In this document: one piece after another, positions 19,129 through 30,814 of the stretch
Layout of the letters: the number at the start of each line of letters is the position of its first letter
How positions within the stretch are numbered: position 1 is the first letter of the stretch
Assembly: GCF_029852145.1 (NCBI RefSeq)
Contig: NC_079979.1
Location: 8,658,642 to 8,722,641, forward strand
From: Microplitis mediator
Lineage: Eukaryota > Arthropoda > Insecta > Hymenoptera > Braconidae
Direction: 5' to 3'
Length of the DNA: 64,000 nt
The notes under the pieces: generated by a model
The model's database searches: none
Told to the model about the DNA's origin: nothing
What the model saw: the letters and a program-made list of their open reading frames with translations, nothing else
Translations under genes and position numbers: made by a program

Positions 19129-19704
19129 AAAAATAATAATAATAATATTTTAAAGCTTTAACTTTCATATACAAAACTTTTAGAATGAGTAAGTAAGGGA
19201 GTATTGAAATTAGATAAGAAATTTTAGATTTTAAAGAAAAGTAATTTAAAATATTTGAAAGTTTTTATAAAAAGAAAAATGAGAACATATATATATATAA
19301 AAAAAAAAAAACGTATTTTCTTGTTGGAAGCAAAGATGCTTGAAAAAAAAAAAAAAAAACGGACAGTTTAAAACATTTTGAATCTTAACCTTGAAAATTT
19401 TAAGAATAGTTGATCAGAGCGATTAAATTTTGAATTTTACCTTGTATAGAGCAAGAAAAGAATTTTTTTTTCCCACACTTGATACTGCACTTGTGTACAC
19501 CAGAACACAATTCTAAGTTTTACGTTAAAGCTTGTTACACTTGTAGGGGGCACCGAAATTTTTCTTTGCACTTGATATTACGGTTGGGGTGAAACACAGT
19601 TCCACAACTTTTACTTTTAGTTACGCCGCGGAGCAGGAGTTTCGAAATTCTCGAATGTGAAAAAACGGGAGGAAATAGAGAGAATTTTTTTTTATGCAAC
19701 AACA

Positions 19705-19790
19705 ATGAGAGTCAGAGCTCGAATGAAGTAATTTTTCTGACTTCGGAATGCGGTAATATGATACATGCTAGAAAAAGATAATGAGACCAT
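19705..19790 (-). promoter_or_regulatory. Conserved proximal promoter block of gene B
   Basis: Closest to the gene C block: GAATGAAGTMATTTTTSTGACTTC, then a GGTAATAWGATAC segment and AGATAA are shared in order and spacing. A GTGAC-type palindrome (GAAGT...ACTTC) brackets the core. Confidence 0.5.
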
Positions 19791-19799
19791 TCAACGGTG

Positions 19800-21173
19800 T
19801 TTGGATCTCGACTGTAAGACCTTGAACGCATAAATGTAATAAAGAAAATTTGTTCCCATAAATACCCTTGAAAATATTGAAGGAAATAAGTAAAAATTAC
19901 CTTAACATCAATGATAATTTTGTGCTCAGTAATAGCGGAATTAAATTTGTTAAGAATAAATGCTGACCATGCACATTTAACAAAAGTAATAATAATACAT
20001 AAAAATATATTAATACAGGAATGTCCTTAAAATGATATAGACATCTGGTAAATAAATAAGGGTAATATATGGATTTGCGGGCATAATATTGATCCTGTTA
20101 TTGACAGCTCTGAAGCGCGTGCGCAGTAGCTGCAATACTTAAAATTTTCACCTAAATTGCATGCGGTTGGATGAACTAGTAAATTAAAATAATTTTCATG
20201 AGGCACAAATTCACAGAAAAAAATTAATATCTTTGAAAAAAAAGGGAATATAAAAATTTATTTTATAAATCTCAAAATAAATAAATATCGAGATGTATAG
20301 ATAAGGCAACAATCCCCTTTTAACACTTAATGTCGTGAATCTAAAATAAATTTCAACAACAACTCCCCTATTTTATTGATACTATTATTATTACTCTTAG
20401 TTATAATTACCTTTTTTACAATCAAATATTTATGGTACACAATACCTGAAATTTATCTGTTTAGACCTTCGGATCTTATCATTCACCATTCCTTTAAATT
20501 ATCATTCAAGTATAAATATATACGTTAAATATTATCTGAGAATTTAGAATTTTATTGCAAAATAATTTAAATCTAAATTTATGTTCAATAATTCATTTGA
20601 TTTTGTAAATAAAATTTAAGTGGTTGTATACACAAAAACATCGTCTATATAAAAACAGGATCTATAGTAAATAATATGATAAATTTATATATTAATTAAT
20701 TATTGTATATTGAAAAAAAAAAGAGAGAGAAAAAAACCCTCGAAATAAATTGTTGACGCATTTAAACGAGAAATAACTTTTAAAATAGTCACATTTAAAT
20801 TCTTTGCGATTATTTTTTTTTCTCTCTCTCTTCACATTTTATTCTTGAATGGCAAAAAAAAAAAAAATAATAATACAATTAAAATGAAATCCTTGCAGGA
20901 AATTACAATAAAAAAAAAAATTTTTTTTAGTTTTGAATTTTTATTAATTATATTGAATATTTGACTTTATAAATGCCAAAAAAAAAATTTTTTTTGATCA
21001 ATCATTTAAACATTTCAGTAAATAAATTAGATAATTCAATTAATTAAACGATACTCGAAAAATTTAATTAAAAACCAGAGTTTCAAGACTTTAATAATTT
21101 TTTTATATAAACTGTGATCAACATAACAAATACACCTGTCAATCGAGTTGCATCTCTCTAAAAGTAGTAGAGT
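19800..21173. other. AT-rich non-coding segment
   Basis: No gene seen. It contains A-rich and (GA)n/(TC)n tracts near 20711-20832 that are roughly inverted copies of each other. Confidence 0.6.
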
Positions 21174-22710
21174 TGTTATGTCCGACTATTATTTAATTAA
21201 TATTTGGTTGCGTGGATTGGGGCGTTCGGACTAACACATGCAATTTTCGGCTTAAATGTTTAATTCAAGCCTTATTTTATTTTATTTTAGGGATACGTTT
21301 CGATGTAAGGTTTTCCTTTAATTCTAAGTTAAGTAAAAATGAATTAATTTCATAAGTCGATAAATATATAATATGCAAATTGATACATACAATTTAGAAT
21401 TTATAGCATCCTTATTTTCAATTAAACTTTGAGGCCGATCGAAAAATTTGTTAAAGAATTTAAAAGATAAAATAGTCACTTAAAAACTTCCTACCTTTGC
21501 TGTGATAGTTCTCGTTGATTATTTTTCACCTTTTGAAGACTCCTTTGTAGTAGGCCCTTGGACTCCTGGGATGTATTCCTTGGACTGGTTGACAATATCT
21601 CTTTCTCTCGTGCAAGCGATGAACAAGCGAGGAAGGATGATCAATATTGACTAACTTATTTTTAATTAATGAAGCACAAAAACGGTCTTTCACTTTTATT
21701 TTCCTTTTATTTAACTATCAAACTTTTAATCCTTTACAAACCAAAAATACCTTTATTTTTCTTTGTAGAAATTAGAGATGATACTCTTTGAAGGCTTTTA
21801 TTTCTATGCATGAACATTTATTACACTTTAGTATACACTGATATTTTCTTACTCTTTATCAGGTTAATTTTGTGTTTTATTCTAATGGAACAAAATTCCT
21901 TTAATTTTCCCAAAGGAATTAGAGATGATACTCTTTAAAGGTTATTTCTTTTATTTTTGACCATGTATTCACTTTAAGTTACAATATTTGCTTTTCAATT
22001 TTTAATGCACTGAACGGTGCTATTAACACTTAACTACTGACTCACAACCGAAAACACTTTTTCTTTATTAAACTTTTCTCTTCTTTATAAAATTTTCTTC
22101 GCGATGCGATTTTATTTTGCTCTCTTTGAGCGGTATATTTTATATAGATATATATATATTTCTTTATTTCACTGCTATAACTCTTCTTGACTTTTTTACT
22201 TTTGTATATTTGTTATAAATATATAGTATATATATTTATTTTTAATGGTTTGCGAATTTTATTTCCTGAAAAAAATTTTTCGCGGTTTGCTTTTTTTTTT
22301 CGAAAGATACTATGTACCAAATTGCGACTCTTTGTTGAAAACTTTGAATTCAACTAGTGACCGGAAAGCAAGCCTGTGCTCGGTAGAGTAATTGCTCTTG
22401 AAAAATTTTCGTAGATGCAACCATGGGGGTCCGAGTTTGGAAAGGAGGGGGTTTTCAACGTCTTACATAGTAAGAGATGTCCCGTTGATGGAACTTAATT
22501 TAGCTCAATGTTAATTGTGGGTGTTGCTACGCATTAGAGTGACCGAAGTTATTACTAAGTGGGGACTAAGAATAAGGGAATGAGAGACGGGAGAAGAAAT
22601 CTCTGCAATTGAACTACTCCTGGTTTCTTATAAGAAAATGAAATATTTATTCCTTTGGAGCGTTCAACATGAATTTTAAAAAAAAAAAGGGTGCGAAGTC
22701 GGACATAACA
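21174..22710 (-). mobile_element. Solo LTR of the errantivirus-like family, inverted
   Basis: 1537 bp, bounded by TGTTATGTCCG and CGGACATAACA and flanked by the 4-bp duplication GAGT on both sides. The reverse complement matches the LTRs at 38942-40496 and 58803-60917, including the terminal region with CCAACGCAACC-type sequence and two copies of the three-way-junction motif. It arose by LTR-LTR recombination of a former provirus. Confidence 0.92.
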
Positions 22711-24875
22711 GAGTGTAACAAGAAAAATTGTTATATTATTTATACAAAAAGAATCGGTATAGACATCCCAGTAAATATATCTCAGAGTGAACGTCATCAA
22801 AAAAAAAAAAAAAATAGACAAAAAAAAAAGAGAAAAAAAATGAATTAATTTTAACAGGGATTTTATTAATTTAAATTAATTTTATAATATTTGAATTTGA
22901 ATTTTGTTCGACTGCGCTCTCGGCCCACGCATCACCGTTGCCCCCACGCCGTTAGAGATCGATAATATAAAACTCTAACTGATTGGTTGACACGTTTGGC
23001 CGTGTGACGAAAGGGTACTCTATGGGGCCCCGAGTCCCGCCATTTCTAGGGATAAAAATTTATTTGAAATTTGGATGACACGAGCCTGAGATGGAATCAA
23101 GAGTGGGGATGCCGGCTTCGCAGCACACCGAGACGCACTCGAGCGGCACTCACTGCCTGGTGCTACTATAGATTAGACGCATCAAAAAAATAAAATATTA
23201 TAAACTTGCTACTATCAGCACAATACAACAAAGAAAATTTCTATTTACGGTGAGTCGTGAGACCCCGTAGCAGTTAATAAAAATAATTAAAAGTGAGTCT
23301 CATATAAATAAAAACATCAAAAATTAAAATGATAAAAAATTAACGGTGAGTCGAAAAGACCCCGTGTCTGATATCAAAACGGTGAGTCTATATTTGACCC
23401 CGGATACACCTGTCTCGAAGTCCACGATTGTCGTGACTTTTTGTCGAAATCTTTTTTATAACAACTAAAATTACGCTGAGTTTAACAACCGCGTAATTAA
23501 TTAAGAAAATTTATTTACAAATCGCAGCAGAAAAAAAAAATCCGGCAACATCAGCAGCTGGCGTCAGGAAGCACGAGCGGCGTCCTTTACATCTCATGGC
23601 GTCATCATCGATTCCTGAAACTTCCTCGGTAAATTAGGAAAACATCTTGGTCAAATTAAATTTATTATTATTCGTTAATTTTATTATAAAATATTAATTC
23701 GGAAAATCGTACAGTTATATACGTATAAGTTTGAGATAAAATTTATCGTTTTCGCGGCGTGGGTTCGAGAGTATTCGGTCGCCATCTTGTATAAGTGTCT
23801 GGGTTGTCTTTGTTAGGTAGCGTCAGATTAAGTAATTAATTCAGTCGAGTCTAGCGACCACTGATTAATTAATTGATAATTAAAATTCTTAAAATTTAAA
23901 TTACATTTAATTTAGCAGGTATTCTCTTAGAGATACTGAGTCCCACATACCGTTTTCTAGGAGGTGCTGAAATTTAGTTTGGTAGAAATTATTGAACATT
24001 GTGACTTAGATGCCGAGTCTCACCGACCGCATCACGGGAAACATCAAGACAACAAAACCCAGAACTTAGGCGGTGATAAATTTTATAATTGCGAATATAT
24101 TGTGTGTGTGTGTGTGATCTGGTATTAAATTTTTCCTCGCCAGCAAATTATTAAAAATAAAGGAAGTGATAATAATTATAGAGATTTGAGAAATTTATAT
24201 GAAAATTATTAAAATTATAAACACGTTAAAATTGTCGGAAAACTTAAAGTTTTATTATTGTTAAAGATAATTAATATTAAGTAGAAAGCATATCTGTTTG
24301 CCATTAATTTGTTATAAATAAATTTGGATATATTTTATATAATTTATTGAAATAATTATTCTCGATCGACTAATAATGTTGAGTCTGGCGACCACTCATT
24401 AAGTGATTGATTAAATTTAAAATTAGAACCTTACTCTGCAGCTGTGTGGTCCAGCCTTGATAAGGAGATTTTCGGACTCATCCTCGAGATTTCTTTTGTT
24501 CTCTGCTTTGTTTGCCTTGCACAAGATACTGAGAGATCGTGCAATTTTACTCTCAGTGGCGCCCTTAGATCTTTTGAGTTCAAAAGGTGTCCAAATTGTG
24601 ACCTCGTAGGCCTCGTCATCAAGACCACGGAAGTCGAGGGGTACCCGGTTATATAATTATGGAAATAAAATTGACAAAATATTATAAATAACATGAATAT
24701 AATTATGTCATGTTGATAATATTAGATACAAAAAAACCCTTTTTTTTTCTTCTCAAACAAGGCATGAGAAGAAAGAGCCCAAAAGATTTTGACCATTGTG
24801 AAAAATCTCCTCAACAAGGCTCAAGTCTCCTGGGTTATAACAGGGTCGGTTGTACTTCTCGAGCGTGATCCTAGC
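22711..24875. other. Non-coding segment with promoter-like and repeat features
   Basis: GC-richer islands lie at 22910-23170 and 23550-23620 in AT-rich DNA. A possible first coding exon begins with ATG at 23597 (MASSSIPETSS, then GTAAATT), but no downstream exon can be joined. A direct repeat GAGTCTRGCGACCACT followed by ATTAA-rich DNA occurs at about 23846 and 24382. No gene is called. Confidence 0.4.
23245..23405. repeat. Three small hairpins with ACGGTGAGTC...GACCCCG
   Basis: Copies at about 23248, 23343 and 23379 share ACGGTGAGTC and GACCCCG(T/G), separated by different loops (GTGA, GAAAA-type, TATATTT). ACGG/CCGT and GTC/GAC can pair. Each also reads as a strong 5' splice-site match (ACG|GTGAGT). 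Confidence 0.6.
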
Positions 24876-25180
24876 TCAGGAGTACTGGTAGCTCCGCGAC
24901 TCATGGATGCGCTCGAGATAGGAATACAGATCTCCGAGGATCGCTGGGATGCCGATTATTACCCCCATCTCATCCATGAGGTCTAGGGCCACCAAAGGGA
25001 GATAGAGGCCCTCACATAGCATCCCCAGAATCGCCAACAGCCGTCGATTCTCCTGAAAAAAAAAGAGGAAGGTGCGTTAGACAAAAAAAATATTTTCAGA
25101 AAAAACCATAAAGTACTTACATCACGTGGAAGGCGAAGTATGCGGTGATTGAAATACCGCATGGACACGAACTCGGGCAT
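24876..25180 (-). CDS. Small multi-exon gene C of the tandem family
   Basis: Coding exons are 25180-25121 and 25052-24876, phase 0, with donor GTAAGT and a polypyrimidine acceptor TTTTTTTTTCAG. The product is 78 aa. It begins MPEFVSMRYFNHRILRLPRD and continues with a helical, hydrophobic segment (LLAILGMLCEGLYLPLVALD) and an acidic/aromatic tail. The non-coding first exon ends at 25868, next to the donor GTAATA. Its 3' sequence TTTGAAAC...CATACAAG is shared with genes A and B. No known domain, and the hydrophobic stretch is not a clear signal peptide or TM segment. Confidence 0.6.
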
Positions 25181-25359
25181 ATTTGCTCTTTGTAGATTAT
25201 AACTAGAAAAAAAGAAAGAGACTTACTTTAGACCTTAACTTTTCAAATACAGAATTTTTTTAATTTAGGGTATTTTAATTTTAGATAGGGAAAGAAATAA
25301 TTCGAAGAAATTTTTTTTCTCCAAAAAAAAAAAAAAAGAGAATGAGCAGTTAAAGCTTA

Positions 25360-25799
25360 CACTGTTAAAAATAATTTGAAAATTACAATACAAAAGGAAT
25401 TGACTTTTCATAACTAGATATTTGAATTGTATTTTCAATGAAAAAAGCTTTAAATTTTATATACGTAATTTAATAATCAAGCTGGTATTCAAAATTGAGA
25501 AAATATGAATTTTAATAAACGTACTTAAAATTTATACTTGATTTTTAAATTTTCAAAGCAAGTATTGGAAATTCTGAAACATATTGAATAAAAAAAAAAA
25601 ATTTTTTATTTGAAATTTTATAATACGTATTTGAAAATTCACAAAAAAAAAAGGAATTGAAAATCCGAATTGTTAATTTGAAAACTCAAAAGCGCGTATT
25701 TAAAATTCTATATGAAATTAGTAATGAAATTCCAAGCACAAATGTATGTGTTTATTGCGTTATATACAATCTTTGAAAATTCAAACAATTTTTACAGTG
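25360..25799. mobile_element. AT-rich MITE-like element with CACTGTTAAAAAT / TTTTTACAGTG ends
   Basis: 440 bp with short inverted ends and internal degenerate copies of ACGTATTTGAAAATTC. No clear target duplication. Lies in the 5' intron/UTR region of gene C. Confidence 0.5.
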
Positions 25800-26140
25800 C
25801 AAGAAAAGGAAAAATTTTGTCAAAGGTAATTCTATTATAAAAAGAAAACAAATAATTACTCTATTACCTTGTATGAAGCGCAAGTTTCAAACCACCGAAG
25901 TTGTGCAGGATGCAGGTTCAAAATTTCACTGGAACACTACACTTAATGTTTTACACTTAGAGTTTTCAAAAGTTTAGAAATTAATGTATTTTTCTCTTTT
26001 CTATCACTTGAGACACTTTTTATAAAACACCTTCGACACACCTTACTTTTGAGTGGCACGGACTTGAAAATAAGCGGAAATTTTAAAAAACAAAAAAAGA
26101 CGAGGGAACGAATGAAGAATATTGAGTTTGATGCGTCGAC

Positions 26141-26226
26141 GATGAGAATCAGAGCCGAATGAAGTCATTTTTGTGACTTCAGAATTCGGTAATAAGATAC
26201 GTTTACAGTAGATAAGAGATCAGTCA
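26141..26226 (-). promoter_or_regulatory. Conserved proximal promoter block of gene C
   Basis: Upstream of the gene C non-coding exon. It carries GAATGAAGTCATTTTTGTGACTTC, an AAGATAC and a TAGATAAGAGATC GATA-type pair, in the same order as in the A and B blocks. Confidence 0.5.
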
Positions 26227-26869
26227 GCGTAGATTGAAACTAAATTGTATGTACTCGAACGAGATGAAATAAAAATCAATTACTACTATACCAAAACCGC
26301 AAAATAATAGGATAATAGAATCCCAATGGAATTTACGGGTTTTTTTTTATAGTTTTACATGCATGCATTTACATTCTAGGTATATAAAGGAAAAGCAAAA
26401 AATGATTAAAAACAAAAAATTACATATTTTCCTTGTCGATAGAATATGATAATATAAATTATTCGAATTCGTGTCTTTTGTAATTTTCTTTACTCGTTTA
26501 TTATCTTGTATATATCATGGGTAAAATAATTAATTATTGGGAATCTTTTAATCGACGGAGGAAAGAGAAGAGATTTTTGATGCAAGACGAGATCCAACGG
26601 TCAATAACATTAATCGATAAGTACCAGTTATATAAGTAACTTTCCCCTCCAATGTACATCAGTACTGACGCAAGTACGGGATGGCGTAAAACATTTGGAA
26701 TTTTTTTTCTATCATTGTTGTTTAAACTATTAAAGTCACGAAAAAAAAATTTAAGATAATTTCCAGTTTATAATTAATCACTCTATTATTGTCAAATAAT
26801 TATCTTACCTCAAGACTTCTGGTTTAAAAGTTAAATAAAATAATAAGATCCTACCTTGAAATTTTAGCA

Positions 26870-29420
26870 ATGAATAAAATTCGACTTGAATGAATTTTTC
26901 TTGGATAAACTATAAATGTTATGATTAGACTTTCAAATGATTATTAGTCCAAAAATTGCTCTATACTTATATTATGAATATAGTACCATAGAATTTCAAT
27001 TTGGAAAATTAGGAAAAATAATTAGTATCTACTTCAAACTTCAAGCAGCGTAGAATTTTGAAATGAATAATTTTTTTTTTTTAGACAAATTATAGATGAC
27101 ACAATTAAGCTTTTAAATGCTTTTTAGAAAAAAATTTATGGCCTTGTTAATATACTATAATTATAATATTCTAGAATTTTGATTTAAAAAGTTGAGGGAA
27201 ATAATAAGCGCCTACTTTTTCCGACAGCGTAAGAATCTAATTCAAATTAATTTTTTTAAAATAAACTATTAATAATAGGATCAAAATTTTAAATGTTTTC
27301 TGGTCAAAAATTAATTATTCTATAACTATATTACAGCTATTGTACCACAGAACTTTAAGTTGAAAAGTTGAGAAAAATAATAAGTGTCTACTTTCAGATT
27401 TTAAGCGGCATTGAATTTCAACATAAACAATTTTTTTTTCCTCTTCAAACAAATCATAAATAACATGATTAAACTTTTAAATATTTTTAGTTAAAATTAA
27501 TTGGCTTATAATCATATTATAATTATTGTATTCTAGAATCTTGAGTAAAAAAAAAAAAATTTTTTTCTTTATCCCTTAGTCGAAAGTACGCACTTCCCTC
27601 CCTAATTTTAAGGCCTAAAGTCTCATTTCCCTCTCCTAGTGGAGTTACACGCGCCCCACTTACATCGCCGGGAGCAAAAAATTTTTTCGTGCCTACGGAA
27701 ACAGCCGGCTGCTGCCATCTACTGAACGTCTACCACTTTATCAATAAAATTTTTGACGATAACATCATAGATCGTTGCTTTATTTATATGTACGTCAGTG
27801 TTTTCGTGTCTCGTTGTTTGTGATATTTTAAGTAAACAGTGTACTTGCAATAATAAAATGACTGAAAAAGTATCATCTGATGACTCTATGGACGAGGATG
27901 AGGTGATAAAAGATTTTGATGCAGAGGCGAGGTTAATTATTGAAAGATTATGTATTCATTTATATATTATTTATTGGCAGGAAAAAAATCTTGTTCATAG
28001 GCATAAATTTATTTCTTTCGAAAAAAAACAATTATTTTTTATTTTTATTTTTTATAAGTATAATTATGTCTTTTTTTTTGTTTTGTTTTTGATGCCTGCC
28101 CCCGCCGACCAGACGCACTCGCTTCGCTCGTGCTTTCAAATGTCGCGGGGCAGGCATCAAAAACGCAACAAAAAAAAAAAGGGAGACGGAAAAAAATTAA
28201 AGTTTTATGTATGTCCGAAAGAGGCGCGTCAATAGGGAGCAAATAAAAAAAACATGGCCGACCTGTCAGCTGAAGGCAGAACGTGGTTGTGTTGTTTATA
28301 GTATTCAAAAATGTAATTAATAAACGTACTTTCGACCAGGTATAAAGAAAAATCGTATACACCACACGGGAAGATAGTTAAAAGCCCTGCCCTGTGTGTC
28401 ATGATGCCCTCGGCTTCGCCTCGGGCATCATATCACACAGGGCAGGAATTTCAACTTTCTTCCCTTGTAGTGTAATATACTATTTTAAAGAAAAATAATA
28501 GGCGCCTGTTTTGAATTTTAAGCAGCATAGAATTCAACATAAATAATTTTCTTTTAGGCAAATTATAAATGATATGATTAAACTTTTAGATGCTTTTTGA
28601 TCGGTAATTAATTAGTATTAAATAATTAGTAGTAATTAATATAGTAATTACCTTATAATTAGTATATTGTAGAATTTCGAAAAAAAGCTAGGAAAATAAT
28701 AAGCACCCTGCTTTCGAGTTATGGGCAGCGTGAAACTTAATTTGGATGATTTTTTTTTTTTTGAAAATGAACAATAAATGGTGTGATTAAAAATTTTTAA
28801 TGTCATTATTATATTGTAGGAATTCGGGTTGAAAAGTTAGGAAAAATAATAAGCACCTGCTTTTGAATTCTAAACAGTGTAGCATTTTTATCTAAATAAT
28901 CTATTTCTGAATAAACTATAAATATTACGGTTAAGCTTTGGAACACTTTTTAGTTAATGATTAATTACCTTATAATAATCTTATAGTTATTATATTCTAA
29001 GACGTTGAATTGAAAAGTTAAGAAAAATAATGAGCAGCTGCTTCCAGATTTTAAGCAGTGGAAAATTTTATCTCAACCAATTTTTTTTTAGGTAAACCAT
29101 GAACGATATGATTGAATTTCTGAATGCTTGTTAACTCGTAATTAATTCTCCTATAATTATTTTATAATCATTATATTCCAGGGCTTGGAGTTAAAAAGTT
29201 AGGGAATGATAAAAATCACCTGCTTTTGGGTTTCGGGCGACGTAGAACTTTAATTGGAAATTTTTTTTTAACAAACTATGAATCTTAAGAGTAAACCTTT
29301 TGATACTTTTAAGTCAATAATTACTTGCCGTTTAATTATTTTAATAGTTATCACATCCTAAAAACCTTAAAGAAAAGTTAAGGAAAAACAACGAGTGTCC
29401 GTTTTGGATGCAAAAAGAAT
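26870..29420. repeat. Degenerate ~175-bp satellite, about nine units
   Basis: Units start with GAAAAGTTAGGAAAAATAATAAGCACCTGCTTT, followed by TTTTAAGCAGCGTAGAATTT, a poly-T, AAACTATAAAT and TTAATTRCCTTATAATTA. Copies lie near 26995, 27190, 27360, 28490, 28690, 28835, 29015, 29195 and 29365. The array is interrupted at about 27550-28480. Confidence 0.75.
27550..28480 (+). mobile_element. Insertion in the satellite, with two strong hairpins and a short coding exon
   Basis: GC-richer than its surroundings. An ATG at 27858 begins MTEKVSSDDSMDEDEVIKDF, an acidic N-terminus, followed by a possible donor near 27951 (TTAT|GTATTC) and no recognisable continuation. Hairpins are GTTTTTGATGCCTGCCCC/GGGGCAGGCATCAAAAAC (28087-28165) and a ~55-bp-arm palindrome at about 28356-28476. 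Its arms run inward from TACACYACA to a TTCG tetraloop, and it holds CCTGCCCTGTGTG and GATGCCC. Probably a non-autonomous DNA transposon remnant; the family is not identified. Confidence 0.45.
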
Positions 29421-29639
29421 TTTTTTTCTGAAACTTATTTTCTTTCAACCTTATAGATTCTTATTTTTTTACAAAGAAAGTAGAAAATATGTATAAGGAT
29501 CTTAACTAATTGATTGCGTCTAATACAGTGAGACGGGAAATCGAGGCCCTGAAAAACACATAAAAAAAAAAGAGTTGAAATTTTTACTTTTGTCTTTCTT
29601 TCTATGTTATTTTTATTTTTATTTTTTTTTGAAACTTAC

Positions 29640-30053
29640 TGTTCGCTAAAAATCTTATTGACTGCAATAACTTCAAGGTCAGATGACAAGCGATGTAGAC
29701 CTTGGAACTCGGTAGTTCGACGAGGTGTAGCCACCGGTTGTAGTGTTTGAGGATTGAAAAATAACCGCGTTCGAATGACTGACCCGGACAATTCATGTTG
29801 CTGACCGAGAGGAAGGCACGAACGAATGAGTTAGTCGACCTGGTCACACAAGAAAACACCCCGTTGCGGAGGATGTCGATCATAAGTTAGGGTTCGGAGA
29901 TAAATGAAAAAACGGAGGATGATCTGGAGAGTATATAAAATAATAAATATGTAGTAGAAGCTAGGTTTCATTGTACTTAAAAATTACGATGTAAGTTACG
30001 TCGACAGGGACGAATCGCTCGCAACACTGCTCGAGGGTAAGGGGTTGATCCAT
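29640..30053 (-). pseudogene. Gene D, degraded member of the small multi-exon family
   Basis: Exon 1 is 30053-30000 (MDQPLTLEQCCERFVPVD, donor GTAACT) and exon 2 is 29923-29640 (acceptor CTCTCCAG, donor GTAAGT). Exon 2 begins IILRFFIYLRTL, aligned with IILRIVAYLRML of gene B. It stops after VFLCDQVD, and homologous sequence resumes in another frame near its end (LEVIAVNKIFSEQ). No last exon is found. The conserved promoter block of A-C is not evident upstream. Confidence 0.45.
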
Positions 30054-30341
30054 GTTGAAATTTTTGTTCAACTCCACCAGTGAATTAGAACAATTAGCTT
30101 GGAAGAACGAACGATTGCAATGGTAAAAGACATGAGGAGCAGGCAAAGATATGCGAAAACCGCAGCATCAGCTCAGGAGGCTGATAACGACAGACGGATT
30201 GTCGAGACGCACACGTGCAAATAGAGCATCGAAAGAGAGAAATTAATGTCCAGATAAAATTTTTTTTCCTGAAGAAAAAAAAAATTGAGTAAATTTACAC
30301 AAGAAACTCATAAAATTTTAAGAATATTAATCTAACATTGA

Positions 30342-30602
30342 AGATCGTATTGGGAGCAATGGGATAAATTTTGGGAAGGATTTTCAATATTCGGAACGGC
30401 AAGTGCGGGGTTAATAGGCATAATGATAAGTATAAAAATGTTGAAAATAAAAATCGATACAGTAGTACATGGGTATATTTTGCATCGAGCATACGGCTGG
30501 AGTTTATATTTAGTAGGCGCAATTTTAACGTCATTAACACATTTATTGTTACGATTGGCGGAAGAACCGTTAAAAAGCAAGAAGAAGAAGAAATCAAATT
30601 AA
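30342..30602 (+). pseudogene. C-terminal fragment of a transmembrane glycoprotein-like protein
   Basis: 86 codons open between a TGA at 30339 and TAA at 30600, with no start Met near the beginning. It reads FSIFGTASAGLIGIMISIK, then DTVVHGYILHRAYGWSLYLVG, ILTSLTHLLLRL and a Lys-rich tail: two hydrophobic segments and a basic end. The FGT..AG.IG...D..(L)HGYxLHxxYG pattern resembles the C-termini of chuvirus-type (Jingchuvirales) glycoproteins captured by insect BEL/Pao elements. That identification is from memory and tentative. It lies upstream of the Env remnant on the same strand. Confidence 0.4.
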
Positions 30603-30814
30603 CGTAAAAATAAAGGGAAGCCGGTTTCGGAAACTGCAAATTAAGATAAGCGAGCAAAAAAAAACGAGAGGGAAATTAATTAAGAGATCGGTTATTTTAC
30701 TTTTTGAAAAATTTTTTTCTCTCTCTTGAAAAAAAAAAAAAAAAATAACAAAAAAAAAGGAGGAAAGGGTGATTATGATATCAAAATTGAGAATTAAATG
30801 GTTGCAGTGCTACG

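Noticed and set aside
18956..19174. 72-codon minus-strand ORF
   Set aside because: It is a translation of the (TA)n microsatellite (Ile-Tyr repeats).
12285..30053. Polydnavirus (bracovirus) proviral segment
   Set aside because: No recognised bracovirus gene family or segment junction motif was seen; the ankyrin gene has a PRANC-like tail that bracovirus vankyrins lack.
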